From Hedera helix (Eukaryota > Streptophyta > Magnoliopsida > Apiales > Araliaceae), in contig OX359282.1 in NCBI GenBank assembly GCA_947179155.2, positions 4,332,001 to 4,396,000 on the forward strand: 64,000 nt of DNA. The letters run 5' to 3'. Shown piece by piece: positions 24,958 through 37,600 of the stretch (the stretch's first letter is position 1; each line of letters begins with the position of its first letter). A model generated the notes under the pieces. The model did not search any database and was not told the origin of the DNA. It worked only from the letters and a program-made list of their open reading frames with translations. The translations under genes were made by a program, and so were the position numbers.

Positions 24958-26480
24958 ATAATTATAATTTTTTTAGTAACATATTATTATATAATGTTGT
25001 GAATTTTATAAGAAAGTTATACATTAACGACTGAGGGTCGCCCGTAGCCAGTGCGGGAATTCCCGGGGGCATCACAGCCATCAGAAACGTAGAGTGAATA
25101 TTATTTAAGTATTGATTCTACGATTTGTCACAACCAAAATAATAGAGTCCAACTCCTGAAATGTCAATGGCAAGTCTACAACAAAGGATCGAAAGCTTCT
25201 TACACACAACCCTCATGAAGATATTTGAATGTGTTGACGAAAAGGATAGAAGTCAAATCAGAGTTTTATTCAAACGGTTATAATTGTAGGGTTTGGACGC
25301 ACCTGCTAGAACAAAACTGACAAAGTTGAGTCTAGGGGTGGCTCCAACAGACTCTTCAAGTTTTCTCTGTCCTAAACTCATTGGAGAAATAGTAACTTCT
25401 AACGAGCATATTTCAAGAAAAATTTATAAAATGAATACTTCAGACACAACAAAAAAGACTAATGATCGATTAAAAAAAAATTAAAAAACGAAAAACTCAA
25501 GTGTTCTGAAAAACTCAACCCTACGATCCAAAGATCTACTCTACGTTTTTCAGAGAAATCGATCAAATTACTAAGTTATTTAGAGAAGAACTCAAAGCCA
25601 CTTAGCAGCGCCTCAAACAACATTCAAACAGTCCTTTTAAGATTTTAGTGATCTTATTAAGACAAGTTTTAGTGTCTTGCTTGATTCTAAGTTAATAAAC
25701 CCTCTGTGTGAGATTAAGTCTGAGTAATTTATTAAGTCATAATGACTTCTCAAGACTTAGAGTCTTATCTGTTTTTTAGTGTTTCAGATTATTGAAATTG
25801 ATTTTTAGTGAACCTGATTTCAGTAATCATCATCCTTAGTGGATCATCCCTGCACTCAGAGTGGAAGAGAGGATTAAGAATATTTTAGGCTCTGAACATC
25901 TTCAAAATATTATGTCTCTTTATTGCTTTATTAATTGTCATGTAACTGCAATATCAATTGAGATTTTTTTCTACATTATACCACTAAATTTAGAGCTAAG
26001 ATGTTTCATTTTATCATCTTTGAAAATATTCTACTGTGCATAACTCAAATAAGTTAATTGATTAATTAATTGGCTAAACAATTTCAATCTAAGATTTTCT
26101 AAAAGAATCTATTTAACCTCCTTCTAGATCTTTTTTGTGCCCTTTGTAAATAAAATTTTATTTTATCAAATACTTTATAAATTTAGTATTAGTTAGAAAT
26201 TAAGTTGTGGTGGTTTAATATTGAAAATGATAATAAAAAAGTAATGACAAATTAAAAATATCATGGCACTTTATAATCCTAAAATAGAAATGTATCTCTA
26301 AATTTAGAAAGGACTAAAAACAAAAATATATCTCTAATTTTAGAGCAGATGAAGTATTATTTTCAAAATTTTATAAGGTTTCACTTACATTTATGTGGGT
26401 ACTATTTACTATTCATGTGAGAGTAGTTTTGCAAAATATCAACAACAATTTTTTTTTGCAAATATCAATTTTCACCATTC
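24958..26480. other. No gene or element recognised
   Basis: An AT-rich stretch with only short frames. No splice-consistent exon, LTR pair or terminal repeat could be defended. Confidence 0.5.
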
Positions 26481-26482
26481 CA

Positions 26483-26710
26483 GATGATTTGATTATTGTC
26501 AACTTTTAAAGTCAATTTAAGAGATTTTTAAACTCAAAATTGATATAGATTTTTAAAATTTTAATCAATATAATGATGAACATTATAAACTATATAAAAA
26601 GTATTATTCATTATAAATTTTATTGTTTCATAAGTTTTAATGGGTCATCTGAATTTTAATTTTGAAAAAGTCTCAAATTAATTTTTAAAAGTCAACAATG
26701 ATCATATAAT
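26483..26710. repeat. MITE-like inverted-repeat element, about 230 bp
   Basis: Imperfect terminal inverted repeats of about 45 bp: the left contains TTATTGTCAACTTTTAAAG and the right, reverse-complemented, contains TCATTGTTGACTTTTAAAA. The internal sequence is AT-rich and non-coding. A relative of the arm (CACTGTTGACTTTTGAAA) recurs at 27492 and 27563. No clear target duplication was found. Confidence 0.55.
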
Positions 26711-27443
26711 TTAAAATGGAAAAAAGTAATATTTTTAGCAACGGTACTAGCAATATGATATATTTGTGTATGGGGAAAATATGATATATTTGTGTATGGG
26801 GAAAATTTGGTGAAGGACATACAAAGTATAACATAATTAAGAAAAAGATTAAATATATACTTTTCCTTATATATCACCAAATTATTTCATAATTTGTTTA
26901 AGAAGTTTATATGCATAAACTAATATTTGTACATAGTTTATATGCAATTAATATCTATATTATAAAGCGACCTTCTAGAGTCGTAGATGTCAGCGATGTA
27001 ATTGTGTCACACTTTTTTTCTTTCCTCTTTTTTTTAACAGATTTAGTTATATTATTATTTTGTCCTTTCTATATTAATATTTTTTATTTTTCTATTTAGT
27101 CTTTTAAATTTTATAAAATTTTTATTTTATCTCACATAATTTACATACTCAGCGCGTGAGCTACCAAATTTTGATATTTATAAGAAAAACGGAAGGTGTG
27201 GATTGTGTACGGTCATTAAAACATTGTTATTTTTGTGGTGAAATGAAAGAAAATATCCTTAGTAAATTAATAATCTTAAGTTCCAACTCTATATACTTTT
27301 ATAAATTACTATTAAATTTATTGAACTTAGATATAAAATTTAGGATTATAAAATAAATTGGACAAATTCATGACTTTGACTAGACTTGAGTCCATTTAGC
27401 GAGTTAAACTCAGAATCCTCTCCAGTCAACTCCCTCAATAAAG

Positions 27444-27585
27444 CCTAGAAACCACCTTTTTAAGTTACCACTCCCTCGATTCCAAATTATAAGATCACTG
27501 TTGACTTTTGAAAACCTAGAAACCACCTTTTTAAGTTACCACTCACTCGGTTCCAAATTATAAGTTCACTGTTGACTTTTGAAAG
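27444..27585. repeat. 71-bp tandem duplication carrying a MITE-type end
   Basis: Two near-identical 71-bp units (27444 and 27515) read CCTAGAAACCACCTTTTTAA, then CACTCCCTCGATTCCAAATT or its close variant. The second half resembles the common plant MITE end CTCCCTC-GTTCCAAATTATAAG. The opposite end of such an element is not present. Confidence 0.75.
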
Positions 27586-27612
27586 TTAATTTAAGATATT
27601 TTAAAACATCCT

Positions 27613-28530
27613 CCTTGCTCAGGAATTAATGAGGAATTTCCATAGGAATTTTGGTCCTTCGCGTTGTACTTTGAAAAATGATTTGAGGAAAGCTTTTGAC
27701 TCGGTAAGATGGGATTTTCTTTTTTATGTGCTTCATTTCTTTAAATTTCCACCTAAATTTCTCTATTAGATCAAGGTTTGCATTACAACAACAAAATTCT
27801 CTATCAAGATCAATGGTGCACTTTGTGATTTTTTAAGGGTGTTAAAGGTCTTCGTCAAGGAGACCCCTTGTCACCTTATCTTGTTGTTATTATTATAGAG
27901 TTTCTTAATCTACTCATTGATGATATGATTAAGTATCATCCCTTCAAATTCCACTGGAGAGCTGGTTTAAACAAGATTACTAACCTCTGTTTCGCTAATG
28001 AACTCATGTTTTTTTTTTGTCATGGCGATGCTCTTTCAGTGGGTACACTAAAGCATTGTCTCAAAAACTTCTCCAGTCTTTCCGGTCTTTTCATTAATGT
28101 AAATAAAAGCCAATGTTTCCTAGCAAATGTCAAATCTAAGGAAGTGATTGAAAATACAAACGACCTTGGATTTGTTAGGGTTTTACCCCAACCAAGCTTC
28201 TTGGTGTTCCTCTTATTTCCACCAAGTTGTTAGCAGCATATTGCAAACCTTTAATTAATAGAATTACAGCCAAGGTCACATCTTGGACCACAAAGTTCAT
28301 CTCATTCTCTAGAAGAATTCAATTGATGAAGTCTGTGTTGTTTGTAATCTAGGCTTATTGGTTATCATTTTTTATTTTACCTTCAGCCACTATCAAAGCT
28401 ATAAAATTTATCCTATCGAGGTTTTTATGGAAAGGCCCTAATCTCCATAAATATGGAACTAAAGTGGCTTGGAACAAAGTTCCTCTTCCAACTTTGGAGG
28501 TGGGCCTTATCCTAAAGCAAATTGATGATT
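27613..28530 (+). pseudogene. Degenerate non-LTR (LINE) reverse transcriptase fragment
   Basis: Plant L1-type RT blocks occur in order: DLRKAFDSVRWDF (RT motif A), then GLRQGDPLSPYL split by a frameshift near 27845, then FANE where FADD is expected (catalytic Asp replaced), then LSGLFINVNKSQC, and the thumb region with GVPL and LWKGPNLHKYG. At least one stop, one frameshift and the altered active site make it dead. The 5' ORF1, the endonuclease and a poly(A) tail are not visible. Confidence 0.85.
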
Positions 28531-30036
28531 AGAACAATGCTGCTATCATTCTCCACTTGTGGAACATTGTTAATTTTCATAGCACTTCTCTTTAAAGCAA
28601 AGTGGATTAGAGACAATGTCATTAAGGATAAGCATTTCTGGTGCCTTTTGTTAGTTCCCAGAGGTACGTTAATATGATCTAGAGGGGGGTTGAATAGATT
28701 ATTGTACAATTGATGTATAACTTTTTGCATTTTTAAATATTTTTACCAAATATTTAGACAATTATATGTGCTATGGAATAAGAGTATTTGGTAAAGTCCC
28801 TTTTGATCATTTTGAAATGACATACACAGTTCTGTTCATAAATTTGCTAATGGAAAGCTACATACACAATAATCTCATCATACATGGAATAAACATAAAA
28901 TACAAAGAAGGGGTAAAGAGACATTGAGAATATAGTATTTTTAAGATGTTCGGAGTCTTAACTACTCCTACTCCTCTCTTCCTTGTCACTGAGCAGGAAT
29001 ATTCCACTAAAGATAAATTGGACGCTAAGTCCTTACAATTTGGACACCAAATCCTCCCACTAAGGTTCTGATTCACTAAGAATAGGTGGATCACTAAGTT
29101 CCGTCTTATCTCCAATTAGGACATTAAGTCCTCTTCCCTTAACAAGGGTTGATTCACTAAGAATTAGATGGGTCTCACCCAATTTCCTCCATAGGAAACT
29201 TAGTCCTCTTCCCTCAACAATGGCAGATTCCTCTGAATTTGTCGGGCCACTAAGTCCCAACTTGGTGTTTGCTTGGAGTTATTGGGGGTGCTGCCAAGTT
29301 TACATTAAGCTCATTTAATAGAACTTGGCAGTGATGGAATGAATTCCAGAGCCATCACATTTATCTAATCAGCTCTAGCTCTGGAATCATTCTTAATTGA
29401 TTTTCAAAGTGTAGAATAACATTGGGTTGAAGATATTCATGCAAATGACCAGTCCCCCCCTTCAATCTCTTGTGGATTGGTCCTTTTTTTCTTATACTCC
29501 TTAAGTTTATGGATCAATTTTCTTCATTCAGCTCTGACTGAAAGGATTCTACGTTTACTCTTCATTGGTGGGTTCTTCTGTATTTAGCTTCTTCTTTTCA
29601 CCACCTATCTTTTTAGCTCCTTCTCTTTTCTCTTTTCTTCTTTTCTCTCTCACACTTTCTTCTTCACACTCTCTCGTATAGTTTCTAATGATGATCATTA
29701 TATAGATAGAGTTCTACCATTTTTTCGTTGGACAGTTGATCGTTGAGAGTTCTATACATTGGAGCTTTAGTCCATTGGAAGATAGTTGTTGCTTCTTTAA
29801 ATGCTTTGATATCCAAGATCCCTGATGTTGGTATTTGAGCAATGTCAGCTTGATTCCTGCTGCTTCTTTTTGCTATGTCAGTCTTCTTCCTCCTCTGACA
29901 TGTCAGTTAGCTTTTTGCTCTGTTATGTCACATCAATCATTAATAACAACGGTTAAGTGGATGATGTCATCTTAGTCAAATAGTCGTTGAACATTTCTTC
30001 AGTAATGTTTAGACTGAGTTCCTAGTTCAGTTATTT
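28531..30036. other. Probable transposon-derived non-coding DNA
   Basis: No coding potential. It contains the motif GATCTAGAGGGGGGTTGAATA near 28676, familiar from plant dispersed repeats. From about 28980 to 29270 there are roughly nine CACTAAG/CTAAGTCC words spaced by 20-40 bp. I cannot assign a family. Confidence 0.4.
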
Positions 30037-30230
30037 CAAAACTCGAGGACGAGTTTTTTTCAAAGGCGAGGAGAATGATGCAAAAAGGAAAAAGAAAATA
30101 AAAAAATTTGTTATTAATTTTGTATTATAATTTAGGAATAAATTTTGATTATTAATGTAATTATTTAGTAGGATATTTGTGGATTTTAACTATGAATATT
30201 CTATTTTATTAAATATATTTATATAATAAT
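30037..30230 (+). mobile_element. Possible 3' end of a Ty3 element (pol tail and LTR start)
   Basis: Near 30043-30075 one frame reads SRTSFFQ, followed by a purine-rich GGCGAGGAGAATGATGCA. This resembles the usual C-terminus and polypurine tract of some plant Ty3 elements, where the LTR would start with TGATGCA. The stretch is too short to be certain. Confidence 0.3.
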
Positions 30231-30367
30231 CACTACTAGAAATTGAGGATAAGGTGATGATCTATAGCTGCAGTAAGGGCGAAAGCGTAGCTATAGGGGC
30301 ATATTGCGACGATCCCACTTTAACAGTCTGTATATATATTGACAGCATGTCTGTAGCCGATGGTATA
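30231..30367 (+). mobile_element. CACTA-type transposon left end (orphan)
   Basis: CACTACTAGAAATTG at 30231 matches the conserved terminus of plant CACTA elements. An inverted repeat CTATAGCT/AGCTATAG (30262-30269 and 30289-30296) follows, as in CACTA subterminal regions. The opposite TAGTAGTG end was not found before the LTR-like block begins at 30368 or after it near 44000, where only GTAGCTGTATAG is similar. Confidence 0.45.
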
Positions 30368-31626
30368 TGTGACGCCTCCAAATCCGGGTCCCTTGAACCA
30401 CGGGTTCGGTGCTCACGATACTACTCTACCCTGTGAACATATTCATTCAATTAGAATAATAATAAAACTTAATTACATTCATTCATAACTATCCCAGGTC
30501 CTACATACCTTTATATATACATACATATGTACCTGACATATTACAAAAAGATACAGTTTACATATACATGACCCTATCATTGCACATCAACTATTTGCTG
30601 ACTTTTCCTTTTCCCTTGTCTGTACCCGACCCCTCGACCTGCTCAGGTTTAGCTGAAATATCATGTTTAAAAGCAAGAGTGAGCATCAAATAGCTCAGCA
30701 AGTATATAAACAATGATGACATGATATCTTAGAATGGCGAATGAAAAATCATTTATAATGTATAAGTCATTTACAGTAAGCTGAACCAAACAATGTAATG
30801 GATCATTTCCAATAGCTGACCAATATCAGTTCAATGTATGAACATGAGAACATGCATAACTTTACATGATTAGTTGAAAACATGAAGCTTGTTTGCTGTA
30901 CGGTCACAAGACCTAGAACTCGCTAAGAACAATACCAATCATAAAGACTGACATTGCCCAGGATAGTCATAAGACTGCTATTCAATTTAGATGTGTACTA
31001 TGGGTAATCAGCCCATCGTACTTTTATATTGTGCACAACATAAACATCTAGCGACGCAACCACACCATAAAATTATTTTATTTTATACTTTACTCCCCTT
31101 TATCAGAGTTGTTCTGTTACAGCATATCATAGAATCCACATCGCGACAATGTGAGTTGGGGAACATAACAATGAACATTTGATTACAACATATATCATCA
31201 TATGTGTCTAGCCGGAATCAAAATTGGCATCGACCTTTTTCAGAGTAGTTCAATGATGAATGAACTTTACATGAACACGTGAATGCATATTATGAATAAC
31301 TGTTTAAGGAACTGCAATTAAGAGTTCTGATAAAACACTTGCCTGTATCCTCGTCTATCACAACTGGCAAAATATTACCCCGTTTATAACCTACATGACC
31401 ATAATATGGGTTCATGCATTAGTTACATTTACATGCATGCGATAACTTGCTATAAGCTACCTTTTGTCTTTATATAACCTCTAACGTATAACACATTGCT
31501 CATTTGTCCTTAACATCTACCACACTAATCATTTTTATCAAATTATGACTTACATACATGTTTATATCATTTAATATCAAAATATTGCATTTTGGAAACA
31601 AAATAAAATATTTTTAAAACTTCAGT

Positions 31627-31648
31627 ACATGGCGCCCCGGCGCCATGT
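31627..31648. repeat. GC-rich near-palindrome in sequence C
   Basis: Arms of 10 bp, ACATGGCGCC and GGCGCCATGT, are separated by CC. Related GCGCC(C/T)CGGCGC words recur to 31754 and beyond B2 at 42475-42510, in otherwise AT-rich DNA. Confidence 0.9.
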
Positions 31649-31754
31649 TTCCTTCTTAACACTGCGCTGACCGCGAGTTTGGCTCGGCTAAACCGCGCTC
31701 CGGCTCTCTCTGCTTTCACCCCGGCGAGGTCTTCCCAGCATCACTGCGCCCCGG

Positions 31755-34691
31755 TGTGACGCCCCCAAATCTGGGCCCACACAGCCCAAACTTGAGTCGT
31801 CAAAATACTACAACAAAATTATTACAACAAAGCACAACGTACAACAATACAGTGTATAATAATACACAACTAAGTCTTCACTATTATTGCCACACTATTT
31901 TACAAAACGTGAAGACTATGATAACTATTCCTCGAACCCTCACTCCATTCCCCGGCTAGACCCTGTTATGTTTTCATCTCCTGTTGAAAAACAATTGAAC
32001 AAAAGAAAGGGTGAGCTCAAATAGCCTAGTAAAGAATATCATGACTAAGATAATGACGAATAAATTATCATTAGTCTTCAACAGTTGAGTTCTTGATAGA
32101 ATACAATAGACTACAAGGTTTATATCAAAAACTGCAGTTAAATTCTTAAACAACGTTCAGATCAATAATAGCAGCGGAATGAGTAATCTATTAGAAGAAT
32201 AATGCAGACTATAATGTCCACTCGGTTCTCTTTTTAGGAAAAACATCATCAACTTTTATCATCTGAAATATCATTAGTCAAGATAATACAAATTCACAGT
32301 TCCTGATCATAATCATGCACATCAACAGTTCATCTTTGTACTACGGGCCAAAGATATTCAATATAGCACCAACGGTCATGATTATACCAGATTCAGCCTT
32401 TGGTCATAATCATACCAAACCACAGTTCATCTTTGCACTACGGGCCAAAGAGAACATTCACCACGTGCCATAAAAGACACCGAACAGATGTATCGCCTTT
32501 AACCTATTATATCGCCTTTAACCTATCATCTGTTCAACAAATATATCACATCTGTGCCCCCGGCCACAGATATTCACAACAGCTTGATTTTTGGATGATT
32601 AGAATGATATAAATGATGAACAGAAGAAATAGGATAACAATAAGTATCGGAAGTTTACTTTGTACAGATTCAAATAATGTCCAAATTGTCAACATGATGT
32701 GGAGTGAAATTTAAAAATGATATTCAAGATCCACAGTTCAGAATAACGGTTACAATTCAATAGAAAGGTTCACGTAAATAGGAATGTTCAGTTGAAATAA
32801 TGAAGTTCAACTATTATGGAACATATAATATTTTCAGGAATTATAGAAGTAATAGTTCCATAATAAATTTCGATTTAGGAGTATGAAAGAAAATAATATC
32901 CCTTACCGTAGCAGGTTTGATTAACAAAAGGTGAAGGAAATTAATACAAAGGGTTATTCACCAACAGGCGGCAATCCGCTCCGTAAGGTTATTCCCACAA
33001 TTTAATAGAATTTGAGTACAAAGAGTTATTCACCAAACAGGCGGCAATCCGCTCCGTAAGGTTATTCCCACAATTTAATAGAATTTGAGTACAAAGAGTT
33101 ATTCACCAAACAGGCGGCAATCCGCTCCGTAAGGTTATTCTCAGAGATTAATAATGAATGAATACGAAAGGTTATTCACCAACAGGCGGCAATCCGCTCC
33201 GTAAGGTTATTCCCACAATTTAATACATGGAAATAAAAGGCACGTCTTATGAGTAAGGAAGAAACAATATTATTATCGAGAATCAAATAATGATAATCCC
33301 TTACCATAGTATGTTTGAATAATGGAAGATGAAAAAGATGGTATCCCTTACCGTAACACGTGACTGGATATTGATTTAAATGAGGTTGATTAACTTGAAC
33401 AGTACACGTATACTTATAGATCTTCACAAATACTCAAGATGACTTAAGCACACTTAGAGAGAACTTTCACAAGAAGTATTTAGAGAGAGAAAGAAAGAAC
33501 AAGTAAGGAAGTTTATGAAAAATCCTTAAGTTAAGGCTTCTATTTATAGCCAAAAATCTTATCATTCATTTAATCTAAACCATTCATTTAAAGATCATCT
33601 TTTAATCTACACCATCCATTTCAAATATTATATTATCTTTAATCTACACCATTCATTTCATATCACCTAATAATCACCTAACTTTATATTATAAACAAAT
33701 CAATTTAATTATTCAATAATAATTCACACTTTAATCTACACCATTCATTTCATATCACCTAATAATCACCTAACTTTATATTATAAACAAATCAATTCAA
33801 TTATTCAACAATAATTCACACTTTAATCTACACCATTCATTTCATTCACCTAATAATCACCTAACTTTATATTATAAACAAATAACTTTATCAATTCAAT
33901 TATTATGACTAATTGTTATAAATACAGTATAGTTAGCTCTTAGATATCAAGTAAATAAATTAATGAAATACAACTGTTTAAATAACATCATAATAGAGAT
34001 AACAATAATGTAAAATAAAGCATACGTTACTGTGTAATGACAATTATTGATTCAATAATGTGAATTACTGTGCATATGTTACTGTGACAATTATTAGGTT
34101 CAATAATTTTAAAAACAGTGCAACAACAATTATTGACTCAATGATATAAAATACAGTGTAATGACAATTATTAAATCAATAATGCAAAATACTGTGTAAC
34201 AACAATTATTGAATTGATAATATAAAATATTATGCAGTGACAATTATCGATGAAATGATGCGTAACAGTTACGGTGTCAATTATCAGACCAAAAATATGA
34301 GACACTATGCAATACCGTGTGTTACTGTAGAGTACCGAGTGCTACAGAAAATACCAATAACTACCGTATGCTACTATTCTTTTATCACCGGTATTTTAAC
34401 AGTTCCGTTGACTATTTTTATTTAAAAAGGTTATTTCTGTCGTTTTCTATATCCGACAAATATTCCGTTGTGGGGTCCACCAATAATTTGTTATTTCGGC
34501 GCCGTCGGACCAAACGAATATTCCCCGACCAAACGAATATTCCCCGACAAAGCGAATATTGTCCGACAAAATAAAATTTGCACATAACATCCTTAACTTT
34601 TAACTTTATCGATTTAACCACTTACTGTTTAAAAAAATATCTATATGAAGAAAAATTAAATTTTGTATTTCATAAAATTCGGAGTCTTACA
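31755..34691 (-). repeat. B2 3' LTR (left on plus strand), 2937 bp
   Basis: Same ends as the B1 LTR, with last bases GGAGTCTTACA. It has four 72-bp leader subrepeats (about 32953-33215), a TATA box at 33541-33550 and three long U3 repeats (about 33625-33880). Compared with B1 it lacks a block equivalent to about 13280-13905, and about 100 bp of unrelated sequence sits there. Confidence 0.96.
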
Positions 34692-37600
34692 ACCTCCCCT
34701 CCTTATGAAATTTCGTCCCCGAAATTGACGTACCTGACATATCGAAGAGGTAAGGATACTTAGATTTCATCTCAGATTCTAGCTCCCAGGTCATTTCCTC
34801 AGTATCTTGGTTCCTCCATAAAACCTTAACTTGAGGTATAACCTTTGAGCGTAGGATCTGCTCCTTCTTATCCAGGATCTTAACAGGTACCTCCTCGTAT
34901 GTTAAATCCTCTGCTATAACGTCTGGTTCTAACTCAATGACGTGGTTTGGGTCCTTCACATATTTACGTAACATAGATATGTGAAAAACGTTATGGATGC
35001 GAGACATACTTGGTGGTAGGGCTAGTCTGTAGGCTACGGTTCCTATTCGATCGAGGATTTCAAATGGGCCAATAAATCGAGGGTTAAGCTTTCCTCTCTT
35101 TCCGAATCTCGTAACCCCTTTCCATGGAGAAACACGTAAGAATACATGATCTCCGACGTTGAAACTTTCGTCTCTCCGATGAAGATCAGCATAACTCTTT
35201 TGTCGTTCTTGTGCGGTCTGTATTCGTTGTCGGATCATTTGGATCTTTTCGGTCGTCAAGCGTACCAACTCGGGTCCCAACAATTTTGCTTCTCCTACCT
35301 CATTCCAACATATTGGAGAGCGACACTTCCTTCCATACAATGCCTCGAATGGAGCCATGCCTATGCTTGCTTGGTAACTGTTGTTGTAAGAAAATTCCAC
35401 CAACGGCAAGTACTTATCCCAACTTCCTTTGAAGTCTAATACACAAAGTCTCAAAAGATCTTCGAGGGTCTGGATCGTCCTTTCCGATTGTCCGTCCGTT
35501 TGAGGATGGTATGCAGAACTAAAACGTAGTTCAGTGCCCATAGCTTTTTGTAGACTGATCCAAAAGCGTGAAGTGAATCTAGGATCTCGATCAGAAACTA
35601 TGGAAACTGGCATGCCATGCAATCTCACGATCTCATTTATGTACATACCGGCAAGACGTTCAAGTGAAAAGTTTTCTCGTATAGGCAAGAAATGAGCAGA
35701 TTTGGTCAATCTATCTACGATCACCCAAATTGCATCTAAGCCTTGAGAAACTTTTGGAAGACCCGTCACGAAGTCCATATTGATGTGTTCCCACTTCCAT
35801 TCGGGAACTTCAAGTGATTGTAATGGACCTTTAGGAACTTGATGTTCTGCCTTGACACGTTGACAAGTTAGGCACCTTGAGATAAACTCCGCAATCTCTC
35901 TTTTCATATTGTTCCACCAGAATGTATGTCGAAGATCTCGATACATCTTGGTACCTCCTGGGTGGATTGCAAACGGCGTGTTGTGTGCCTCCATCATGAT
36001 TTTATGCTTTAATTCAGGATCGTTAGGAACACAGAGTCGAGAGTTGACTCGAAGTATTCCTTTCTCGTCGATTCTTGCTTCGGGAATGACACCTTCTTGT
36101 ACTTTCTTTATCATGTTTATCAGTTCCGGATCGGTAGCTTGAGCAGCTTTAATTTTATCGATTAAAGTTGGTTCTACTCGCACGTGAGCAATCTTCGAGT
36201 GGGTCCCTGGTGTCTTTAGCTCTATCTCCATCTTTTGCAAGTCGTACAAAATACACTTTTGTGTTGTCAGCAGTGCACTTGTACTTGCATAAGATTTTCT
36301 GCTCAAAGCGTCAGCTACAACGTTCGCCTTTCCCGGGTGATACTGGATTGTGTGGTCATAATCCTTTAACAGCTCAAGCCAACGTCGTTGTCACATGTTG
36401 AGTTCCTTCTGGGTAAAGAAATACTTGAGACTTTTATGATCCGTATAGATATCCACTTTTTCTCCGTACAAGTAGTGTCTCCAGATCTTCAACACGAAAA
36501 CGACTGCTGCCAACTCTAGATCATGAGTAGGATAATTTTTCTCATAATCTTTGAGTTGTCGAGAGGCGTAGGCTATAACCTTTCCATGTTGCATAAGGAC
36601 ACAGCCTAGACCTTTGCCAGAAGCATCGCTGTAGATAACAAATTCTCCTGATCCTGATGGTATGGTCAGAACAGGAGCTGAAACCAGTCTCTTCTTGAGT
36701 TCTTGGAAACTTTTCTCGCATTCCTCGTTCCATATGAATTTTGTGCTTTTCCGAGTAAGCTGCGTTAATGGAGTGGCGATTCGAGAAAATCCTTCTACGA
36801 ATCTCCGATAATAACCAGCTAGACCCAGAAAACTTCGGACTTCGGTTACTGTTTTGGGTTGTTCCCAATTTAGTACCGTTTCAATCTTCGCAGGATCGAC
36901 TGATATTCCTTGACTAGGAATCACATGCCCAAGAAACGCGACCTCCTCAAGCCAGAACTCACATTTCTTCAACTTGGCATATAATTTGTTTTCACGGAGC
37001 TTTTGTAGTATCAATCTCAGGTGTTGTTCATGATCCTCGCGACTCTTGGAGTATATGAGGATGTCATCAATAAAGACAACCACAAAATGATCCAAATGTT
37101 CCTTGAATATCCGGTTCATCATGTCCATGAAAGCTGCAGGAGCATTAGTTAGTCCAAAAGGCATGACTAAGAACTCATAATGCCCATAACGAGTTCTGAA
37201 AGCAGTCTTTGGAATGTCCTCAGCTTTAACCTTTAACTGATGATATCCAGAACGGAGATCAATCTTTGAGAAATGTTGAGCGCCTTGCAATTGATCAAAC
37301 ATGTCATCAATCCGAGGTAACGGGTACCTGTTCTTGATGGTGACATGGTTCAATTCTCGGTAGTCAATGCACAATCTCATACTCCCGTCTTTCTTCTTCA
37401 CAAATAGAACAGGAGCACCCCAAGGTGATGCACTCGGACAAATGAAACCGGTATCCAACAATTCCTGTAGTTGGACTTTTAACTCTTGAAGTTCAATGGG
37501 AGCCATTCGGTGGGGAGCTTTGGAAATGAGCTTGGTACCGGGTTCAAGATCAATATAAAAATCAATTTCACGGTTTGGGGGTAAGCCAGGAAGTTCTTCA

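Noticed and set aside
25293..25484. 63-codon plus-strand frame next to the RBP pseudogene, possible downstream exon
   Set aside because: No RRM3 continuation and a Lys/Thr-rich composition; RBP homology stops near 24950.
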